Below, in pieces: positions 38,479-53,400 of a DNA stretch of 64,000 bases (position 1 is the stretch's first letter; every line of letters starts with the position of its first letter). Location of the stretch: positions 1,488,001 to 1,552,000 of the forward strand of contig NC_068341.1 in the NCBI RefSeq assembly GCF_014633365.1. Reading direction: 5' to 3'. Made by a program: the position numbers and the translations under genes. A model generated the notes under the pieces. It saw nothing but the letters and a program-made list of their open reading frames with translations, did no database searches and was not told the origin of the DNA. Origin of the DNA: Diospyros lotus. Lineage: Eukaryota > Streptophyta > Magnoliopsida > Ericales > Ebenaceae.

Positions 38479-41400
38479 CTGCAATACCATAAAAAAAAAA
38501 AAAAAAAAAAAGAGAGAGAGAGAGAGAGATAAGCCAGAAGGATAAGTCAAAACAGAAATTGAGTCCACATTTTTCATAGATTGGCTAATGCCCGTGCACA
38601 TAATAATCATACCAGTAGAGTGTTCATTAATGGTATTGAGGTAGTTAAAAATAGCGGCATCTGTGAAGGTATTTTGGAATACAACGAGAAACTTTACATG
38701 GAAAATTGGAGACCTGGCTTATTGGATTGAATCTAAATCTTTAATAATAGATAAACAAATTTGGCTTGAGAGGCTTTTGTCTAATAGGAGGATCTTAAGG
38801 CCATTAAGAGATCTAGTGGTAATGAGGCTCCGAGTCCAGACGTGTTCTCTATGGTTTCTTTTAGCGGGGCTGGGGTGTGGCAGAAAATTATGTTATGGAT
38901 TCTATTAAAGATCTTTATGAGTCGGGGTTTTGAGAAAAGTCTTAATGCCACATTTTTAACTCTTATTCCTAAAGCAGGTAGGAAGTAGTTAGTAGTATTG
39001 TTTGTTCATCCCAAAATGCATTTGAGAGTGGGCATTGAATCTTGAATGCTGCTTTTCTCCCTAATGAACGTATTGATTCTAGACTGGAAAGTTTAGTTCC
39101 AGTTTTATCTAAACACTAGGCACTGAAAAAGCATATGATCATGTAAACTGGGGGTTTTCTTATTTAAGGTCAGGAAGAAAATGGGTTTGAGGTCTACGTG
39201 GAGGTGGGCTCTTTTTTGTGTTTGTTTGGAAGCTCTAGAAATTTGAGACAAAAGGATCCCATTTCTCCTGTTCTCTTTATTCCTTTACGGAAGCTTTGAT
39301 TTAATGGGGCAAAAGATTGAGACTAGGTGCATTTCCAATCTTGGAGGTTGATCACAAAGGATATTGTTTTGAGTCTTGTCTCATCTTTTTTTTTTTCTTT
39401 TCTTTTGAGGATGACATTATTCTTTTCTCTGATGCTGAAATTAGAGATCTGAGATTCATAACATGTGTTTTTCTTAGTTTCAAAGCAATGACTTTTCTTT
39501 TATTAGTCATGCAGCTAACATTAATGGGTTAGACAACTATTTTAGCTGCAAGATTGGGTCCTTGCCTTCTTAATTGGGCCTTCCCTTAGGAGATAATTTT
39601 AAAGCCTTGGAATAGCTTGAAAGAGAGATGTGAAAAAAAAGGCTATCCTTTGTGGAAAAAACACTACTTCCCTAAGATAAACCAGAAGAAAGATTTTATG
39701 ATATAGAGAAAGCTTGGTCTGGTGTAGCTTAAGTATTTTAAAGAGTCAATGATTGTATGATATAGAGATGGATTTTCAAAAGAATCACCTTCATCAGTTA
39801 GTGACACAGCAGAATTCATAGGAGTGTCACATGATTTACAGTTTTGCATATCAGCTTTCTTCAATAAATCCAAAGCATATTTAGACTGTGTAAGATAAAT
39901 TCCAACTTTATTTCTATGAGCTTCAAAGCCAAGAAAATAATGAACTTATCCTAGAGTTTTGAGAGCCAAGTTTGTGTCTAAATCACAAATAAAATCTCCA
40001 AGAGTTGTTGAATTAGAACCAGTGATCAATATATCATCAACATATACTAAGGCAAACAATACAAATTGAGAAGTTCTTTTAATAAATAGTGAGGCATTAG
40101 AAACAGCTCTTATAAATCCCCATGACTGCAAAACAACTCTCAACTTAGTGTACCATGCCTGAGGTGCTTGTTTAAGGCCATAGAGACATTTTCTGAGCTT
40201 ACAAACATGAGAGGAAAACTGAGAATCAATAAACCCTTCAAGTTGAGACATATAAACATCCTCGGTCAAATCTCCATTTAAAAAGGCATTATTAATGTCT
40301 ACTTGTTGTATGTCCCATCCAAATGTAACAGTCAAGCTAAACAAAACTCGAATAGTTGGAGCCTTAACAACCGAACTAAAAGTTTCAGCATAATCAACCC
40401 TCGGTGTTTGAAGAAAACCCTTGACTAACAACCTAGGCTTGTGTTTAACAATTGTTCCATCAGGATTATACTTTGTTCGATACACCCACTTGTAGCCAAT
40501 AAGGTTCATGTCCGTAGAAAAGGGAACTAAGTCCCAAGTTTGATTATGCTACAAAGCTATAAACTCCTCCATAGCTTTAACCCATTGTGAGTCTAAAAAG
40601 GCCTCATGCACAGAACTAGGTACTAAGGAACTGGTTAGAGCATGAGGAGAAGTAAATTGAAGTTGCTTGGCCTTGGACCTTGTAAGCATAGGATGAATAG
40701 AAGGAAAAGGTCCAGCAATATGTTTAGGGTTTTGTGCTGCAGGTTTAGAACAAGGCTGAGGAACAAGTGCAGTAGGTGACAGAGTAGGAGAATTAATAGG
40801 AAGAGAATCTAGAGAGTGTGAGGAAGTTGCATTGTTTGATAAGGAAGAGGACAAAGGGGGTACTATTTTAAAGGAAGTAGGAGCTGAAAGAGACTCAAAG
40901 AAAAGTGTAGAAAATCCATTTGAAGAGGACTGAGATGTAGCAGGAGAAGAAAATAATCGATTAAAAGGAAATTCATCTGGATTAAATTGCACATGGCGAG
41001 AGATATAAACCCAACCAGAAGGATGCAAATATTTATAACCTGAATGTACATGACTATACCAAATGAAGATACATTTGGTTGAATGAAAGGCAAATTTGTG
41101 CTTATTATAAGAATGTAGGAAAGGAAAGCAAGCACAGCCAAATGGTTGTAGCAGCATATAATTAGGCTGCTTGTGGTAGAGGAGTTCAAAAGGTATTTTA
41201 AATTGAGAGACGATGAGGGAAGCAAATTGATAATATGAACAGCTATTTGGAAGGATTCAACCCAAAATTTTAATGGCATGTTGGCATGAGATAACAAAGT
41301 AAGCCCCATTTTGCCTATATGCCTATGCTTCCTTTCAGTAACACCGTTTTGCTGGTATAAGGACAAGTGAATCATGGTTGAATGCCACAGCTATGAAGAT

Positions 41401-44400
41401 AGGGGAAAAATGCCTTAAACTCTCCCCCATTGTCTGTTTGTAAAGTCTGTAATTTGATTTGAAACTGAACTTCAGCAAGTTTGTAAAAGGTTACAAAAGT
41501 GGACAGGGCATCTGAATTGAGTTTCAAGGGGTATAGCCAATTATATCCGCTATAGGCATCTTCAAAAATGATATAATATCGATGTCCTTCAATGGACATA
41601 GTAGGAGAAGGACCCCGTAAGTCTGAGTAAACCAATTCAAGAGGTTTCTTTACTGTAATTGGACAATCAGCAAAGAGAAGTTGACTAAGTTTGCCAATTT
41701 TACATGAATCACAAAAAGAGACATTGGAATGAGAACAAGGCAAACGAATTTTATTAAGAATCAAACGAAGTACATTGTGCTACATGAGCATTAGGTGACA
41801 ATCCATGACAGAATGGAAGTTGTCCCTTACATTTATTTGAAGGAAAAACATTACAATCGAACGAAGATGTACTACTAGAAACAGAATTAGATTCAATAGG
41901 CTGGACTGAAGCACAAGAAACAGCAGAATCAAGTGTTGAACTCAGTTGGTATAGCTCATCCTTAAGACATCTTTTGAGTAACACCTCCCCAGTACTCTTG
42001 TCCTTAATCAAACAAGAACCAGAGTTAAATTCTGCCACGAGATCATGGTCTCTTGTAAGTTGTGAGACACTAATTAGATTCTTTTTCATGGTAGGAACAT
42101 GTAAAACTTTTGGTAAAGAAATAGTTGAAATAGGTGTGGTTTGAGTACACAAATGTCCAAGACCAATATTAGAAATTGGAAGTTGTTTACCATTACTAAC
42201 GGAAACTTTATCACTGTCGTTGTAAGGAGCATGAAGTGAGAGGTTATTAAGGTTTGAGGTTATGTGGTTTGTAGCTCCGAAGTCAACAAACCAAGCCGGA
42301 TCTGTGAAAGGACGTTGTGACAAAGATGTATTATAATCAACAGGTTAAGAAAAATGATTATAATGAGTTCCTTGTGTAGAACCTAGATCACTCATGTAGA
42401 CCTCATTAGAATCACTAAGGGAAGCTACAAAGGCTCTAGAATCTGACCTTTGGAAAACCATTGGTGGCCTTCCAAAGCTTGAACTAGACATAGGAGAACT
42501 TTGAAAGTTTCTATCAAACCCATGATAACATTTATCAACAAAATGCCCTGGCTTGCCACAAAGCTGGCAATAAATCCTTTTTCCTGATTGTCTATCTCTA
42601 CCTCTTCCTCCTCGATTTACAAAACCACCTCTACTTTGAGCAAAACCTCCTCTATTATTCACAAAATTTCCAGAACTCCTCTGTGTATAAGCAGCCATAT
42701 TTACTTGCATAGAAGATGGCATAACTGACTCAACGTTGACAGTTGATGTATGTGCCAAATTCTTAGAGTTTAATCTTTGTTCATGCATTAATAACAAGTA
42801 CTGAACCTTCTCAAAATCTACATCATCCATTTGATATGTGATGAGAATGACTACTATCTCATAATCATAATCCAATCAATTTAGGATTGCAAGAAGCAAA
42901 TCCTTATCACTTAGAGGTTCCCCAATGGCTGCAAGAGAGTGGCCTATAGTTTTGATCTTAAGAATATAGTCATTTATAGACAACGAGTCTTTCTTAACTG
43001 ACCTAAGCTGCTACTTCAATTGAAAAGACTTGGCAATTGTTTGATGAGAGTATAAATTTTCAAGTGCAAACCATACCTCAACAGATGATTCATAGTGAAT
43101 CACCTGCACCAAAACTTCTTTGTCAATTGTCGAGAAAAGCCACCCAAGCAGCAACTGATCCGATCGCATCCAACTTAGAAATTATGGATTCATCACAGGT
43201 GCTTCGTGTTCGCCAGCATTAGGATCTGTGATATACTTAGAAGGAGTGATTTGTTAAGGAAGGATTGAAGATCAAACGCTCGAATTGTAACAGAAATTTG
43301 CGCCTTCCAAAAAATGTAGTTGTTCGGATCCAGTTTGATAGGTATAGCTAAAGGCTTTTGCCATCGCAGAAAAATCTGATTGCAAGGCAGAAGATAGAGA
43401 TAAAGAAGATCGAGGAGGAAGAAAAGAAGAGGCACTATGATCTGAATTGAACGCCATTGACCTTAGTCGTCAGCTTTGATACCATGTAATGATTGAATTA
43501 GGGCAGAAAGTAGAACACAAATGATGAGGAGGAAAGTGCTCTGTATTTCTCGATAGAAGAAGAATGAATGAATTACAGAAAAATAAGGCTAAGCTGATTA
43601 TATACTCAGCCAAAGCCTAAACTACCGACATAATAAAATGCACCAATCATAAGCGCAAGTTCAAAACTAATTGCTACAACATACAGCAACATACACAATA
43701 TAATTAAATAACAGAAACATCAAACACAGCTTATGTAATGTTTCCTTTCACAAGATTTGCTCTCTTTATCTTGTTGATTTATTACAGCAGTATCCTAGTA
43801 ATTCATAAATTGAGGAAGAGGGCTATCCTGGAGGATTATTGTTGAATGTGTTAAGGAGAGTGGTAAGTCAATAAACCTCCTGTTTCTTCATTGCTTTGCT
43901 GCTAGAGAGATTTGAAGGTTTGTTTTCCAGATTGTGCATTCAGCAGGTTAGCAGCTTTTAGCAAAAGATCTTTCATTCACATGGGGCTGAGGTTCTTCGT
44001 CTTCTGCTCAGAGTCATTTCTGGCATCTCTTGACTTTTCTTGTCATGTGGCACAATTGTTGCTAAAGGAATGATAGAGCTTTTGCCGTTGCGGACCATTC
44101 TATTCATACTCTAAAAATCCTATCCATATTTCACTTTCTTGGTCATGCTCCAGTTATGTTCATTTTTCTGTGTTCTTCTGTTCATTTCTTTTTCTTGATA
44201 TGTGTTTTAATTTCTAGTCCTCGTTTTTGGTTGGCCTGGTTTGACCCCTTCTCTTAGCAGTGTTTCCTTTCATTATCAGTTTTTTATCTATCAAAAGATA
44301 AAATAAAATAACACAAAATTAGAACTCATAAGTTGAGTTAATGGCAGCAGCAATGAAATTATTCCAGCTAGGAGAGTAGCAGTTGGTACCTATTAAAAAG

Positions 44401-47400
44401 TTGCATGTTAATATAAGAGTATATCTGTATAAACATCTTTTGACAGAGAATTGGAGGTACCTGGAACAATAACAAAGAGTCAACATGCATTAAAAAGAAA
44501 ATCACAATTTTCAGTAAATTTTGTAAAAAGTGAAGACTGCATACAAAATTTTGCTTCAATATGTCAAGGAAGCCATCTAGGTTCTCAATGATGTTCTTCC
44601 AGTAACTAGCTGGAGGAGAATCATTACTAATAGGTTGCCCAGATGATTGTAAAACATTTCCCCTTGATGTTTCTGGTGCCTGAAATGCAATTGGAGTTAC
44701 ACTAGAAGTTTGGAACATTACTTGATAACAATCAGAAACCAAACATTTAAAGAAGGACCATATCCAATCTGAATCATTTAAACAAAAGCCTAAGATATGA
44801 AAATACTCAAGAGTTCTACAACAAGCAACAATAGGAACACACTGGAGGAGATGAATGAGCCCTGATCCATGGCACAACTACATTTTAGCAATTGTTTTGA
44901 CACTGCATCATCAAACCATTTTGGAACAACCAAGGGATATGCTGTCCTGGAAAATAAAATTGAGATCCAGTTTTAGCAAGCAGGGTTCTACCTGGATACA
45001 GGAAGAAAGAAGTGGGGACAAGTCCTTCTTTAAATTGTCACGAATTATCCCATATATTTTCTCCACATAAGCAGTGAGCTGCTGCTTGAAAAGCAAAGCC
45101 GGATATTTAGCCTCAATCACTTGCACATCAAGGCCTCGGAAAGAAAGGTTGGCCAAAGAGGGGGAGCAACGGAAACTCTGTGATGATAAGAAAATCCTTT
45201 TATAAACAACACCACCAAGCCTTAATCCCACTAGACAAGAAAATCATCTTTTATCTAGTCCTAAAAATTAAATTAAAATCAAAAGACTTTTGTATGTTAC
45301 TCATGCATTTCTTTCAATAGTGTAATTATTTCACTATTTCTTACAGGAAAAAAAGAGTGTCCAGATTTCATGAGGCTCCCCGCTTAAGAGTTTCCAGGGG
45401 GTTGTTTTTGTACACAGCCTTACCCTTGCTTTGCAAAGAGGTTGTTTGTACAACTTGGACTCATGACCTTCTAGTCCCAAAAGGAATAACTTTACCATTG
45501 CTACTGAGGAGTAACCTCACAAGGAAAATTGTAAAGATAAGAGTAAATGCCTTGAGATTTTTGACATTATATAGAAAGCCTTCTTACTAGCCTGTCAATG
45601 GGATGAGCAGGAAAAATTGGTGTCACAAAATTAAAAACCATAATATACCAATTTACCATCCAAAGAAAACCTAATGTGATTTAAATAACAAGCTAAACAA
45701 ACTATAGATAAAGCGAGCAACAATTTCTAGAATCTCTAATGAGTTTCCCATATCATTGTATAGGTTAAGCAGTAATGAATACACGTCACAATGCAATACA
45801 CCCAATTTCACATCTCTCTTTCACCCTAAGCCAAGAGTATCTGCTGATCAAAACCGTCACACGCTACCAGTTTCTCAGCTCAGCTACCATTTGTTTCACT
45901 CTTCTTTGTTTAATGATCAAACTGAATGCCACTGACAACACACACAACCAATGGATTTTGATGTTAACAAAGTTAGTGTTATCTAATGTTCTACTTGAGC
46001 ATGCATGTCAAGTATTTAATGAGAATATAAGCTCAAAGACTAAAGTGGAAGCTATGAAAAGTGAGAGGAAGGTTGAAATCATCTACACTAGTAGAACTCA
46101 TATTAGTGAGATCTTTGACTTAGGTTTCAAAATGAAGGATGCACAATAGTTTAATAAACTTTTCTAAAAACAGTCTTCTAAAATGATAACTTTTACAAAG
46201 ACCATTAAAATACTTTTGAGGTTACGTTGGATTGAAGGATTTCAAACGAAGTCATTTGAAATCCATAATTTGCATGTCAAATTATGTCACTCGAAATTAT
46301 ATTAATTTGAAATTTAAGTGTGTGGATAACTATTATACATGGAAATTTCAAATTCAAGCATTCCAATCATTGAAAATTTTTTGAAAAAATAAAAATAAAA
46401 CTAAAAGGGTAATGCTTCAAGCAATGGTTAAGATCAATAAGTGCACTTTTTTTTAGGTAAGGAGCAATTCTATTGGTTGATGATAAATGTATCATATTTT
46501 AAAACATTTAGTCAACTAATAGGATTGTTTCGAAACTGAAAAAAGGTGCATCTAAACAGAAGGTGCACTTACTGCCCCTTAACCATAGAATAGTCAGCAT
46601 TACCCAACTAAAAAGTATATGCTTAAAAAGTATGTATGCATGTGTATATATATATATAATATCTCCCATTAATATGCAAACACCAGATTTGGTGCATGAA
46701 GCCCTGTCAAACTCTCTTTCCTAAAATACCCTCCAAGATTTGAACTTAAGACCCCTCTAAATTACAATGAATTTGTGAACAATTTTACTGCTACATCACG
46801 TCTTGTTTTGTTTAAACTTTTGGTTGGAAAACAAAAATAAAAACTAAACTACAATTGTCAAGCACCATCCAACGGACCTTCATTTGAAGATTTTTTATTT
46901 TTTATTTGTATGTGCATAGCATGAGCCGCCCTTCTAGAATATGTAAATACATATATATTATATATATGTATATATGCATATATGTATTTTATGTATATAT
47001 GCATGTATATGTAATAACATGAGCCACCCCTCTAGTATATGTAAATAAATGCTATCATACATACATGTATGCAGATATATATTGTATATATATCATGTAT
47101 ATATTGTACACATATTTTGTGTATATATACATGCATATGCATATAATGTATATACATGTGTATGTACATAAATGTATAATACGTATATGCATAGTTATGT
47201 ATATAGACATAGTATACATGCATATACATATATACATATTTGTATATATGTGTCTAGATGCATATATACATGTACATGTATACGTGTATGCACATATATA
47301 TGTACACAATATATACACAATACATACATATATGTATATATATGGTACATGTACATACATACACGTATACGTATATATATAGGTGTATATGTGCACACAT

Positions 47401-50400
47401 GCATATAGGTATGTAAGTATACATATTACACATACATACATACATACATTTATATGTATGTACATATGTAAATATATGTGTAAAAATATACATCTACATA
47501 TATTTATACCTATGCACATATATATGTATGTATATATACACACACATATAATGTAAATATATGTACATATATATATATATGCATGTATGTTAGCATACTT
47601 ACATTTATACATACGCACCTATATGTATACGTGTGATTGTACATACACACACTCACACACACACACACACATATATATATATGATTGTATGCTTATCTAT
47701 CTGAGTCCAAATGACACCTCTTTTGGTGTCCTTTGGATCCTCTCATTTTTAAATTTTGACCCAAATCAAAATCCTTTCTACAAAGTTGTACCCAAACATT
47801 GGAGAGATTTCAAATCCCAAATGACAAATGAATAGCGCAAATGACCTCATCCAAACATAGCTTGAAGAGATTGTTTTTACTTGTTCTAAATGATTAAACC
47901 ATGTTTGGCACAAAGTTTTGGACTGAAGAGATGGATTTTCACAAAATGCCTTTGTTCAGTTGACCAAAAGAATGCTATAAGTCAACTAAACCTAGGTAGC
48001 ATGCCAAACTTGAATCTACTGAAGCAATTCAGTCAACCAGATTGAGCATATAATCGATTGAAACGTGACCAAAAGAAAACCAAGATTGTCTTATTGTAGA
48101 GTTCTAGATGACCATATTAGATCTGTAGTCAATTGGAAGATATCTCCATTGATTGAATGACCTTGGTCAAATAACAACTGCAAGAAAGTTTACAAATTTT
48201 AGTTAAACTGAATGAATCTTGTAGTCTACTGAAACAAGACAGAATACTCTAGATCTGAACCAATGAACTGAAACAAGAATTCAGTCAACTGAATCGTCCT
48301 TCTGGAAATTCAAAATTGACTCCATGAATCACACAAACCGATTTGATTGATGAAATCTTTCCAATTTTGTGATTCAAAAGGTCAAAATCTTGATTTCTCT
48401 ACAACCAAAAAGTAGTTTTATAATAGAAATAAATGATATACAAGTAATTCATTCAAACTATCTTTCAAAATGATCATTCAAATACCTTCCTGAGCATCAT
48501 CTCTACTCTTGAGCCTAGCTTCAAATCCTATTCATGAATGATTGATCCTTTTCTCATCCTTTGAAGGAGTGATTCATTGTTGTAATATATTTTTCCTTCA
48601 TTCTATCAACAGGTGTGAGTTTTATTCTCACTATATTCTCACCTTTTTGTGAGGGAATTTGATCTAGCTGTGGGCTAGAGTTTATACTTACTTAGGGAAG
48701 GGATTGTGAAAGGTTTTCTAGCATCCATACAAACTAGAAGGTGTATTGTTGGTTCTTGCAATAGTGGAACTCTCAAGTCATGACTTGGGAAGAGTGGAAG
48801 TCAAGTTCATGAATAGTCAAACCCTTTATACAACTGAGTTTTCTCTCTTATCCCTTATTTATTTTACTGTTTGTATTGTAACTGATTATTATTATTGTAA
48901 AAACTTTTAGGAGAAACTTAATAATCTCATTGCACTAACTATGAACACAATCAGCTCTCTTATAGAGAGGAAATAAAACAACAAAGGAAACAACCAGAAA
49001 GGAAAGATACAAGAAAGGAAAGATAATCAACAATAAGGAAAAAGGAAAGATATATGTAAGATCCTAATTCTAGTTTAGGAATTAATCCTAACCAAATCTC
49101 CATTGCCTTAATCTCGGATATCCTTATGATCCAACACTCCCCCTCAAGCTGGAGAATGTATGTCAATCATTCCCAACTTGCATGCTAAATCCTCGAACCT
49201 CTTAGCTACAAGCCCTTTAGTTAACACATCCGCCACTTGGTCTTTAGATGAAACATAGGGTATTTTGATTAGGCCTGCATCCAACTTCTCTTTAATGAAG
49301 TGTCAATCTATTTCAATATGTTTTGTCCTGTTATGTTGAACAAGATTATGGGCAATGTTGATGGCTGATTGGTTGTCACAAAACATCTTGATTGAGCCTT
49401 GAACCCTGATCTTCAAATCTTCTAGGATGATTCTTAGCCACAACACCTCACATAGGCCAAGAGCCATTGCTCTAAATTCAGCCTCCGCACCTGATCTTGA
49501 CACAACACTTTGCTTCTTGCTCTTCCATGACATAAGGTTTCCACCAAAAAATACACAATACCCACTAGTTGATCTTTTGTCAATAAGAGATCCTGCTTAG
49601 TATGCTCCTATAAACCCCTTAATATCCAGTTCTTCTCCTAATTTAAACAAGATGCCCTTAGCTAGGGTAGGGTTCAAATAGTTTAAGATCTTTCTTACTA
49701 CCTGCATATGTTCTTCTGTCGGGTTGTGCATGAATTGGCTCACTGGGCTAACACCAAAAACAATATCAGGCCTAGTGTGAGACAAGTATATCAGACGTTC
49801 TACCAACCTTTGGTATCTGCCCTTATCTACTAGTCGACTATTAGGATCAACTCTCAACTTCTTGTTAGGCTCTACTGGCACATTAGATCCTCTTCCTCCT
49901 GATACCTCTGTCTCAGCTAACAAGTCCAACACATATTTCCTTTGGGAGAGAAATATTCCAACCTTAGAATAAGCAACTTCAATCCCTAAGAAATACTTGA
50001 GGAAACCAAGGTCTTTAATCTCGAATTCCCTGGCTAACTTATCCTTGAGAATCTTCTGTTCCTTTGCATCATTCCTTGTGACTATTATGTCGTCTACATA
50101 TACCAATAGAGTGGTAACCTTCTCTTTGTTTGAATGCTTGAAGAATAGTGTATGATCACCCTTGCTTCAGTGATATCCCATACCTGTCATGGCCCTGGAA
50201 AACCAACAAACCATGCTATGGGGGACTATTTGAGCCCATAGAGTGCCTTCCTTAGTCTGCACACTTGCCCTGCTTCCCTTTCTTGAAATCCAGGGGGCAA
50301 CTCCATAAAAACTTCTTCTTCCAAATCTCCATGTAGGAATGCATTTTTGGCATCCAATTGTTGTAGGCTCCATCCAAAATAAGCTGCTAATGATAAAAGA

Positions 50401-53400
50401 ACTCTCACAGTTGCCATATTTGCCATAGGGGCAAATGTAAGATAGTCTATGCCATATGATTGAGTGTAGCCCTTGGCGACCAATCTAGTTCTGTATCTCC
50501 TTAGGGTCCCATCAGCATTGTATTTGATATTGAAAATCCACCTGCAGCCAACTGGTGTAATACCCTGTGGTTGAGGCACTAAGTCCCATGTATGATTCTT
50601 CTTCAAAGCTTTCATCTCCTCCAACATGGCTTGCCTCCAGTTTAGATCTTTTAGAGCCCCATCAATTGATTTAGGGATTTCAACGGAGTCCAAGGATACT
50701 AAGAAGGCCCTGTGATTTTGGGAAAGACAATGGTAGGACAAGAAATTGGTTAATGGGTGTTGAGTGCAACTTCTTTTCCCTTTTCGAATGGCTATAGGTA
50801 GGTCTAGGTCATTAGGTTGGATTAAGGGTGAAGGTTGAATGGGATTCATACATTGACTAGGAGCTAATGATGGTGCATGCTGGGACTGTCTACGTTTGAA
50901 TACATAAGGAGATCCCTTATACCTGACAAAGGGTGACAACTCTAGAGTATCTGATTGCCCCTGCTCCTGCTCAGTCATACCTTGATTGAGGTTTGATTCA
51001 TGACTGTTGTTTGGAGATTGATGGGAGATAATAGGATGGCTAGGGGGCTGAGAAGATGTAAGAATAGGCTGAACAGAAGGAAAGAAGATGTCACTATCAC
51101 AAGAAGGGTTGTCACTAGAAGGGTGGTCACCTTGAACCAAAGTCTCCCCTTGGGGACCAGCCTGGGATGAGCCAAAAAAAGGTGTAGATTCCACAAACGT
51201 GACATCCTTGGAGACATAAAACTTTCGAGTTAGAGGATGGTAACACTTGTACCCCTTTTGAGTGGGTGAGATAACACATTTGATTGCTCGAGAGTCAAGT
51301 TTATCGCGGTGTTGTTTGGGAATGTAAGCAAAGGATACACAACCAAACACCCGAAGGGGAAGAGAGGAATGTAAGAATTGATCGGGAAAGAAAGAGGATA
51401 GATAGTGTAAAGGACTTTGTGTAGCAACTTGGTAGGAACTCAGTTAATGAGATAGGCCGCTGTAAGGACTGCTTCCCCCCAAAAGGATTTAGGAACATTG
51501 TGGTGATGAAGAAGAGATCGAGCCACATTAAGGAGGTGTCTCATTTTCCTTTCAGCTACCCCATTTTATTGGGGAGTATCAACACAAGAAGACTCATGGA
51601 TTATTCCTTCTTGCTGGAAGTATTGGTGCAAGTGATGATTAATCTTTTGATAGGTGAACCAAACTGAGTTGCAATCATTTTACAGAAAGTGGGAAGAACT
51701 GAACTGATGATGGCCTTATCTTTTAATAGAAAAACCCAAGTCATACAGGTACAATCATCAATGAAAGAGATAAACCAACGAGCCCCAGAACAGTTAGGGA
51801 TTTTAGATGGTCCCCACACATCTGAGTGAATCAAAGTAAATGGTGTAGATGATATTTTATTGCTAGGAGGATAGGACACACGATGATGCTTAGACAGAAC
51901 ACAAACATCACAATGAAAAAAACTAGGATTTAAAGATCCAAACAATGTAGGAAACATGGATTTTAATAGAGTGAAAAAAGGATGACCCAATCGGTAGTGT
52001 TGCAGCCATACATCCCTATAATTGAAGGTTGACTGAGATGAGTAGGTAGCAGCTGGAAGCTATTCCTTTGTAGGATAAGTGTCTTCCCTCATCAGGTAGT
52101 ACAACCCATTGCATTCTCTAGCAGCACCAATCATCTTTCCTGTTGTCATGGCCTGAAATTCACACAAATGAGGGGAAAAAATAGCCAGATAATTCAAATC
52201 TTTGGTTAGTTGGTGAATAAAAACAAGATTGGCTGATAAACTAGGTACATGAAGAACCTGTTTGAGAGAAAAACGAGGGTTTAGAGTGACTATACCCTAG
52301 CCTAAAATTGGAGCAGATGTTCCATTGGCTATTTTGATTTGTTTAGAGGTGGAAAGAGAGTGGTAGGCATCAAAAACATAGGAATGGGGTGTCATGTGAT
52401 CAGTAGCCCCAGTATCTAGAATCCATATATCCTGTTTATCAGTCTTAAAGGCTGGAAAAAATGCTGAATGAAGGCAGTTACCTGAGGAGTCTTGGTGTGC
52501 AAGAGAGCATGCACCCTCTTGAAGGGTCTTGAGGAACAGCTTCAACTTAGAGATCTCTTCAGTATTTAAAAAACAGCACCCGGAGCAGAATCAATTTAGG
52601 TAGTTAATCCCTCTTCTTCTTGACCCTTGCTGCATACATATGTTTGATTCTTGGCTACCAGATTTTTAAAACTTCCTAAACGATTCAAAACCGCTTCCTT
52701 TCCATGGAGACTAAAACAAGTCTCTCTAGTATGTCTCAGTTTATTACAACAAAAGGTGCACCATAGTGCCTCTTTATTTGCAGTCCGAGACTGAAATTCT
52801 CCCCTTCCTGCTTTTATCCTTGATCCGCCTCCTCTGTTGGACACCATGGCTGATTTTTCTGGACCAGTTTCAGTCACTACAGCAGCCCTTCGATTGGAGA
52901 TCATGGCTGATCTTTCTGATCCAGCTTCATGAAGCATTGCTGTCCTTCGATTCTCCTCACTTCTAACCATAGCGAAGACCTCATGGAGTGCTGGAAGCTT
53001 TTCTCTCCCTAAGATTTGCACCCGAACCTGATCAACTCTGAGTTGAGGCCTGCTAGGAACTCAACCACTCTATCTCTTTCAAATATTTGACTAAGAGTTG
53101 CAGCATTAGCGCTACATACCATTTTAATATTCTGATAATGATCTAACTCTAGCCATAAGCCATGCATCTTATTATAGTATTCAGTAACACTCATGCCCCC
53201 TTGTTTAGTGCTACTAAGTTTGGTTTTAATCTCAAATATAACTGGTGCATCATGAATTTTGGTTTCCCAAATCTCTTTAGCTGAACTCAAAAACATGTAG
53301 TTTTTACTTACCTCGGGTTGCATGGCATTCCAAAGCCATGACATGATTTGAGCATCTTCTACCTCCCATGCTGGAAGTGTTGGATCTATTGGTTTTGGAG

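Larger units (their letters stand above)
39679..43690 (-). mobile_element. Ty1/copia element B, 3'-truncated, inserted in a LINE
   Basis: On the minus strand: LTR from about 43690 to 43485, primer site TGGTATCAAAGC (43484-43473), gag from 43457, protease, integrase, RT, and the start of RNase H ending near 39680. The LTR's outer border is a guess (an ACAACA end near 43681-43691). No 3' LTR is found. It is in the sense direction of the myosin gene. Confidence 0.82.

Noticed and set aside
45775..46149. 124-codon + strand ORF
   Set aside because: It runs through sequence that looks like a SIRE-type LTR and has no protein similarity that I recognise.
47032..47835. Many ORFs of 60-190 codons on both strands
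   Set aside because: They are Tyr/Ile/Cys/His-rich translations of the TA/CA/TG low-complexity tract and overlap in all frames.
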